From Microbacteriaceae bacterium (GTDB lineage Bacteria > Actinomycetota > Actinomycetes > Actinomycetales > Microbacteriaceae): 10,057 nucleotides of DNA. Shown here piece after piece: positions 6,045 through 10,057 of the stretch; position 1 is the first letter of the stretch, and every line of letters begins with the position of its first letter. The DNA lies in assembly GCA_025463615.1 (NCBI GenBank), contig JAODAU010000231.1:1-10057 (forward strand), in the 5' to 3' direction. Made by a program: the position numbers and the translations under genes. Below the pieces are notes generated by a model, which did not search any database, was not told where the DNA came from, and was given only the letters and a program-made list of their open reading frames with translations.

Positions 6045-6545
6045 ATGAACACCCGCCACTCCCTCGTCGAGACCTCGCTCGGAACGCTCACCGTCGTCGC
6101 CGCGGACGGTTCGATCGTGGGGCTGTACTTCCCCGGCCACTGGTACCTGCCGCCCGCGGCATCCCTCGGTGACCGCGTCGAGGGCGACCCGCTGATCGAC
6201 GAGGCGGCCGCCCAGCTGGCCGATTTCCTCGACGGATCGCGCACCGGATTCGACCTGCCCGTCGCCACCGCGGGGAGCCCGCTGCAGGAGCGCGTGTGGG
6301 CGATCCTGCGCGACATCCCGTACGGCGCGACCACCAGCTACGGCGCGATCGCGACCCAGCTCGGCGACCGCTCGCTCGCCCAGTCGGTGGGCCAGGCGGT
6401 CGGGCACAACCCGGTGAGCATCATCATCCCGTGCCACCGCGTGCTCGGCAGCACCGGCCGCCTCACCGGCTACGCGGGAGGGGTCGAGCGCAAGCGCGCC
6501 CTCCTCGACCTGGAAGCCCCGGCCGCGGTGGGCGTCCTCTTCTAA
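6045..6545 (+). CDS. ogt: Methylated-DNA--[protein]-cysteine S-methyltransferase (O6-alkylguanine repair)
   Basis: 166 residues, standard length for Ogt. It removes alkyl groups from O6 of guanine in DNA by irreversible transfer to its own cysteine. The active site is IIIPCHRVLGS with the acceptor Cys130. The upstream LQERVWAILRDIPYGATTSYG (80-100) is the usual entry to the DNA-binding helix-turn-helix, and GYAGGVERKRALLDLE (142-157) is the C-terminal signature. The N-terminal ribonuclease-like domain covers about 1-75. The position that carries the nucleotide-flipping Arg in human AGT and E. coli Ogt (R in RAVG) appears as Gln here (AQSVGQAVGHNP). The ATG at 6045 lacks a Shine-Dalgarno; a leaderless start fits the -10 at 6033. 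It is a lone gene, converging on the VWA gene across a long inverted repeat. Confidence 0.95.
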   Translation: MNTRHSLVETSLGTLTVVAADGSIVGLYFPGHWYLPPAASLGDRVEGDPLIDEAAAQLADFLDGSRTGFDLPVATAGSPLQERVWAILRDIPYGATTSYGAIATQLGDRSLAQSVGQAVGHNPVSIIIPCHRVLGSTGRLTGYAGGVERKRALLDLEAPAAVGVLF

Positions 6546-6548
6546 CGC

Positions 6549-6606
6549 CGAGGGGCCTTAGATTGTCGCATTTTCGGGTCGAAATGCGACAATCTAAGGC
6601 CCCTCG
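6549..6606. repeat. 25-bp perfect inverted repeat between convergent genes (terminator or dispersed palindrome)
   Basis: Positions 6549-6573 pair without a mismatch with 6582-6606, around an 8-base loop (ttcgggtc, 6574-6581). The stem starts CGAGGGGCC and continues TTAGATTGTCGCATTT, so the inner part is far richer in A/T than the surrounding genes. It begins 3 bases after the ogt stop and ends 8 bases before the stop of the VWA gene, so it can act as a terminator for both. A run of U after the stem is lacking on both strands, and 25 perfect pairs is much longer than needed. A mobile or dispersed palindromic unit used as terminator is therefore plausible. Confidence 0.85.
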
Positions 6607-6614
6607 CGGATGGG

Positions 6615-8705
6615 CTAGAAGCGCCAGCCCCAGCCTCGACCGAACATGCCGTCGAAGTCGCCGGGGGTGGGGGCCGCGCGGCCGCCGCGGCGCGAACCGA
6701 GGTACGAGCTCACGACCGCGGCGCCCAGGTCGTCGGCCTCGGGCGCGACCACACTGCCGCCGACGCGACGCGCCATCGAATCGATGAAGCGGGCGAGGCC
6801 GGGATCCTCGCCGAGCCGGAAGAACGTCGTCTTCGCGCCCAGCCGCATCGAGTTGTCCAGTTCGCGCACGGCGACGGCGATCGTGACCGGATGCGGCGGG
6901 TAGCTGAAGAACACGTCGCCGCTGGCCTCGAGGTGGGAGGTCGGCTCCCCGTCGGTGACGATCAGCAGCACCGGCTGGGCGTTCGGATGCTTCCGGAAGT
7001 GCCGGTTCGCCAAGAGCAGCGCGTGGTGCAGGTTGGTGCCCTTGTCGTAGCTGGCGTCGAGCCCGGTGAGCTGCTCGATGTCCATCACCTCGGCGTGGCG
7101 GCCGAAGCTGATGAGCTGCAGGTCGTCGCCGCGGAACCTGCTGGTGATGAGGGTGTGCAGCGCGAGCGCCGTGCGCTTCATCGGCACCCAGCGGTTGTCC
7201 ATCACCATCGAGAAGGATGTGTCGACGAGCAGGGCGACCACGGCCTGGGTGCGGGCCTCCGTCTCCTGCACCTCGACATCCCCGATCTCGATCCTGACGC
7301 GATGATCGGTCCCTGAGGCTCTCGAAGGGGCCGCTTCGAGAACCTCAGCGACCGGCACTTCGCCCGCCTCGCGCGTGATCGCGTTCGTGATCGTGCGCGT
7401 GACATCCCACGGCTCGGTGTCGCCGAACGCCCACTCGCGCGTCGCGCCGGATCTCTCGCCCGCGGCTCCCGCCTGGCGCACATCGCGGTTGCCCTGCCGG
7501 CCCGACATCGTCTCGGCGACGTCGCGCAGCAGGGCCTTGCCCAGCTGCCGCATCGCCTTCGGGGTGAGCTTGAGCTCGCCGTCGGAGCCGCGCTTGACCG
7601 TGCCGGAGTCTCGGAGTGCCTTCTCGAGCGCCTGGAGGGTGCGGGCATCCACGGCGGCCTCGTCGCCGAGCTGGCGCGAGAGCTTGTCGAGGTCGAGGTC
7701 GTCGAGCCGCGACCCGTTGTAGGACTGCGAGAGCTGGTCGCTGAGCTCGTCGAGGTCGGCGATGTCCTGGAACACGCCCGTGCCGTCGCCGAGGCCGAGG
7801 CCCTCCTGGCCGTCCATGCGCTCCGAGCCGCCCCAGTTCTCGCCCGGGCGCAGCGAGCGCAGGTTGCCGTCGAGCTGCGACAGTGAGTTCATCAATTCGG
7901 GGGTTCCGAAGGCCTGCTGGGCGAGGGCGTCGAGCTCGTCGCGCTGCTCCTGGGTCATCGAGTTGCGCATGCGCTGGGCGGCGGCCGCGCGCTGGGCGAG
8001 CGAGTCGAGCAGCTCGTCGATGTTCGCCGGGTTGTCCGGGAAGTACTCGCCGTGCTTCTGCATGAACTCGTCGAACTGCTCCTGCGTGTCCTCGCCGCGG
8101 CGGTGCGCGTCGAGCAGGTCGTTGAGGTCGCCGAGCATCTCGTTGATCGCGGCGCGGTCTTCGTCGGTCGCGTTCTCGAGCGCCTGCTTCATGCCGGCGA
8201 AGCGCTGGTCGAGCATCTCCCGACCGAGCAGGTCTTTGATCTTCTCGTAGTCGGCGCGGGCCTGCGGGCTCTTCCAGTCGTAGTCCGCGAGCTCGCTCAC
8301 GGCGGCGGCCGGGGATGAGGGGAGGTTGTCGAGCTGCATCTCGGCGAGCATCCGATCCCCGTCGTCCATGTCGACGTCGCGGGCCAGCTGGCCGCGCTCG
8401 GCCAGCACCGCCTTCTCGAGCAGCTGCCGGATCTCGTTGAGGGTTCCGTCGAGGTTGTGCCGTTGCGTGAGCTCGCGGCGGCGTTCGGCGACGCGGCGTG
8501 CCAGCTCGTCGAGGCCGGCCTTGTCCCGGCCTCCTCGCCTGAGGAACTCCCGCATCGCGGCCTCGGGCGAGTAGCCGGCCATGACGTCCTCGCCGATCGC
8601 GTCGAGCGCCTCCGTCAGGTCGATCGGCGGGGCGAGCGGATCGGGCCCGCCGTCGTACCGGCCATAGCGCGAGGCGCGCGTGAGCCGGCGATTGGCCCTA
8701 GCCAT
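6615..8705 (-). CDS. von Willebrand factor A (VWA) domain protein, partner of AAA+ ATPase
   Basis: 696 residues. The N-terminal part contains YGRYDGGPDPLAPPIDL, a phrase conserved in actinobacterial members. A long charged helical middle (roughly 60-440) is rich in Asp, Glu, Gln and Arg. The C-terminal VWA domain (about 485-670) has a complete metal-ion-dependent adhesion site: D495-x-S497-x-S499 (DTSFS), T557 (DKGTN) and D585 (DGEPT). By analogy with Mg-chelatase BchD/ChlD and the MoxR-VWA pairs, it probably works with the ATPase encoded just upstream to remodel or metallate an unknown client. The ATG at 8705 overlaps the ATPase stop by 8 bases; a longer in-frame start at 8789 is unlikely since the family motif follows this one. 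Residues about 451-466 are encoded by a REP-like palindrome. From memory, the pair resembles Rv0958-Rv0959 of M. tuberculosis. Cytoplasmic; role unknown. Confidence 0.9.
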   Translation of the reverse strand: MARANRRLTRASRYGRYDGGPDPLAPPIDLTEALDAIGEDVMAGYSPEAAMREFLRRGGRDKAGLDELARRVAERRRELTQRHNLDGTLNEIRQLLEKAVLAERGQLARDVDMDDGDRMLAEMQLDNLPSSPAAAVSELADYDWKSPQARADYEKIKDLLGREMLDQRFAGMKQALENATDEDRAAINEMLGDLNDLLDAHRRGEDTQEQFDEFMQKHGEYFPDNPANIDELLDSLAQRAAAAQRMRNSMTQEQRDELDALAQQAFGTPELMNSLSQLDGNLRSLRPGENWGGSERMDGQEGLGLGDGTGVFQDIADLDELSDQLSQSYNGSRLDDLDLDKLSRQLGDEAAVDARTLQALEKALRDSGTVKRGSDGELKLTPKAMRQLGKALLRDVAETMSGRQGNRDVRQAGAAGERSGATREWAFGDTEPWDVTRTITNAITREAGEVPVAEVLEAAPSRASGTDHRVRIEIGDVEVQETEARTQAVVALLVDTSFSMVMDNRWVPMKRTALALHTLITSRFRGDDLQLISFGRHAEVMDIEQLTGLDASYDKGTNLHHALLLANRHFRKHPNAQPVLLIVTDGEPTSHLEASGDVFFSYPPHPVTIAVAVRELDNSMRLGAKTTFFRLGEDPGLARFIDSMARRVGGSVVAPEADDLGAAVVSSYLGSRRGGRAAPTPGDFDGMFGRGWGWRF
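7307..7354. repeat. REP-like imperfect palindrome embedded in the VWA gene
   Basis: CGGTC-c-CTGAGG-c-TCTCGAAG pairs with CTTCGAGA-a-CCTCAG-c-GACCG across a 6-base loop: 19 Watson-Crick pairs with two single mismatches. The sequence resembles the CCCTGAG...TCGAAGGG palindromes I recall as scattered through many Micrococcales genomes, usually between genes. Here it is read in frame as PVAEVLEAAPSRASGTDH, just before the VWA domain, in what looks like a flexible linker. Confidence 0.7.
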
Positions 8706-10057
8706 AGATGGTTTCGCCCCCGCCGGTCTCTTTGCTGATGCGCCGCATGAGGTACAGGCCCTCGAGCGCAAGCTCGATGGCGCCGGCACGCTGGCCGTCG
8801 TTCACTGCGCCGAGGCGGTCGGCGATCTCGTCGTACAGCTCGGACTCGCCCAGCACGGGCAGCCCGGCGAGGAAGTCGCGGGCGGTCACCTGCTCGCCGG
8901 TCGTGACCATGGCGCCGCTCTCGATCGCGTCGACGAGCACGGTGAAGTCCAGGCCGATGAAGTGCGCCCGCACCGTCTCGGCCGTGGCGGTGCGCAGCAG
9001 GTGGTCGAGGATCTCGTCCTCGCGGCCCTCCTCCCCCGACTCGAACTCGATCTTGCCCCCGAGCACGTCCACGGCCGTCTCGAGGTCGACCGGGCGGGCC
9101 ACGGCATCCTGCTCGCCCTGCCGGGTGGCCCGGTGGATGGCGGCCGCGGCGATCGTCTCGGCGCCGGCGATCGCGAATCGCGCGCTCACGCCGCTGCGCT
9201 GGTCGACCGCGGTGGACTCGCGCAGGGCCCGGGTGAACCGGGCCAGGATCTCGACGAGGTAGTCGGGCACGTCGGCGACCAGCTCGGACTCCTGGCGGAT
9301 GATCGCCACCTCGTCATCCAGCTCGGTCGGGTAGTGCGTGCGGATCTCGGCGCCGAAGCGGTCCTTGAGCGGCGTGATGATCCTGCCCCGGTTGGTGTAG
9401 TCCTCGGGGTTGGCGCTGGCGACCACGAGCACGTCGAGCGGCAGCCGCAGCACGTACCCGCGGATCTGGATGTCGCGCTCCTCCATCACGTTGAGCATCG
9501 ACACCTGGATGCGCTCGGCGAGGTCGGGGAGCTCGTTGATCGCGACGATGCCGCGGTGGCTGCGGGGGATGAGCCCGAAGTGGATGGTCTCGGGGTCGCC
9601 CAGGCTACGGCCCTCGGCCACCTTCATCGGGTCGACGTCGCCGATGAGGTCGGCGACGCTCGTGTCGGGGGTGGCGAGCTTCTCGACGTACCGTTCGTCC
9701 CGGCTCCTCCAGGCGACCGGCAGCTCGTCGCCGAGCTCGGCCGCCAGACCACGGCAGCGCGCGCACACCGGCGCGAGCGGGTCGTCGTTGATCTCGCAGC
9801 CCTCGACGACCGGCGTCCACTCGTCGAGCAGCGCTCCGATCGTCCGCATCACGCGGGTCTTGCCCTGGCCCCGCTCGCCCAGCAGCACGAGGTCGTGCCC
9901 GGCGAGCAGGGCAGTCTCGAGCTGCGGCAGGACCGTGTCGTCGAAGCCGACGATGCCGGGGAAGGCGGTCTCGCCGCTGCGGAGGCGGTCGACAAGGTTC
10001 TCGCGGATCTCGGTCTTGACCGTGCGCGAGCGGTAGCCGGTGTCGCGGAGGGCACCC
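8698..10057 (-). CDS. MoxR/magnesium-chelatase-like AAA+ ATPase (5' end outside window)
   Basis: 452 residues plus the stop are visible. No start codon with a ribosome site is seen before the right edge, and the family is slightly longer, so only a few N-terminal residues are probably missing. The opening reads GYRSRTVKTEIRENL, then GIVGFDDTVLPQLETALLAG, then Walker A GERGQGKT (visible residues 60-67). The Walker B position reads GIVAINELPDL, with Asn where most AAA+ proteins have Asp, followed by the catalytic Glu. Sensor 1 and the Arg-finger region are SANPEDYTNRGRIITPLKDRFGAE (given in part). Three cysteines (GCEIND and VCARC, visible residues 87, 98, 101) lie between Walker A and B. It resembles BchI/ChlI-like ATPases and probably forms a hexameric motor with the VWA protein, whose start overlaps its stop (ATGGCTAG). 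There are no chlorophyll or cobalamin genes nearby, so the chelatase name should not be taken literally. Confidence 0.92.
   Translation of the reverse strand, partial: GALRDTGYRSRTVKTEIRENLVDRLRSGETAFPGIVGFDDTVLPQLETALLAGHDLVLLGERGQGKTRVMRTIGALLDEWTPVVEGCEINDDPLAPVCARCRGLAAELGDELPVAWRSRDERYVEKLATPDTSVADLIGDVDPMKVAEGRSLGDPETIHFGLIPRSHRGIVAINELPDLAERIQVSMLNVMEERDIQIRGYVLRLPLDVLVVASANPEDYTNRGRIITPLKDRFGAEIRTHYPTELDDEVAIIRQESELVADVPDYLVEILARFTRALRESTAVDQRSGVSARFAIAGAETIAAAAIHRATRQGEQDAVARPVDLETAVDVLGGKIEFESGEEGREDEILDHLLRTATAETVRAHFIGLDFTVLVDAIESGAMVTTGEQVTARDFLAGLPVLGESELYDEIADRLGAVNDGQRAGAIELALEGLYLMRRISKETGGGETIYG

Noticed and set aside
103..9110. Apparent excess of GGCATCC on the plus strand
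   Set aside because: I counted about 11 copies against about 3 of the reverse complement, but most genes here are on the minus strand, so codon usage explains the skew; a whole-genome count would be needed to claim an oriented chromosome motif.
1..10057. CRISPR arrays, tRNA or rRNA genes, insertion sequences, phage or defence genes
   Set aside because: Nothing of these kinds was seen; there are no regularly spaced direct repeats, transposase motifs or tRNA cloverleaf in the few intergenic gaps.

Overview
The window is high-GC DNA with very strong G/C third-position codon bias, GTG starts, TANNNT-type -10 boxes and apparently leaderless transcripts. Together with the gene families, this points to an actinobacterium, most likely Micrococcales and probably Microbacteriaceae. 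The family-level assignment is an inference from style, not from a marker gene. Genes fill nearly all of it: the largest gaps are 134, 145 and 69 bases, and no tRNA, rRNA, CRISPR array or transposase was seen.

Left part (1-1944): a truncated minus-strand gene encodes an NRPS-type adenylation domain of the Pls/PosA kind (single-module, membrane-anchored poly-amino-acid synthetase-like). It faces away from a tiny plus-strand operon. That operon is a 29-residue very acidic peptide whose GTG start sits directly after a -10 box (leaderless), overlapping by GTGA a 108-residue protein of unknown function.

Centre (1947-5962): a minus-strand operon for carbohydrate uptake. The order is MalF-type permease, MalG-type permease, lipoprotein solute-binding protein, and a phytanoyl-CoA-dioxygenase-family Fe(II)/2-oxoglutarate enzyme. 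Three junctions are overlapping or nearly so (4 bases, 13 bases, 4 bases), so the oxygenase is co-expressed with the transporter. No ATPase subunit is present; a shared MsiK-type ATPase elsewhere would be expected. The promoter region carries three GGTGACG heptamers about 30 bp apart, two of them forming an 11-bp inverted repeat around the likely -10 box. This is a good candidate operator for an unlinked sugar-responsive repressor.

Right part (6045-10057): a probably leaderless ogt (O6-alkylguanine-DNA alkyltransferase) converges on a minus-strand pair consisting of a MoxR/Mg-chelatase-like AAA+ ATPase and a von Willebrand factor A protein, which overlap by 8 bases. Between the convergent genes lies a 25-bp perfect inverted repeat. 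Inside the VWA gene lies an in-frame 48-base REP-like palindrome that the protein reads through as a linker.

Most worth following: the two palindromic elements, the leaderless acidic micro-ORF, the dioxygenase coupled to the sugar transporter, and the multi-site operator.
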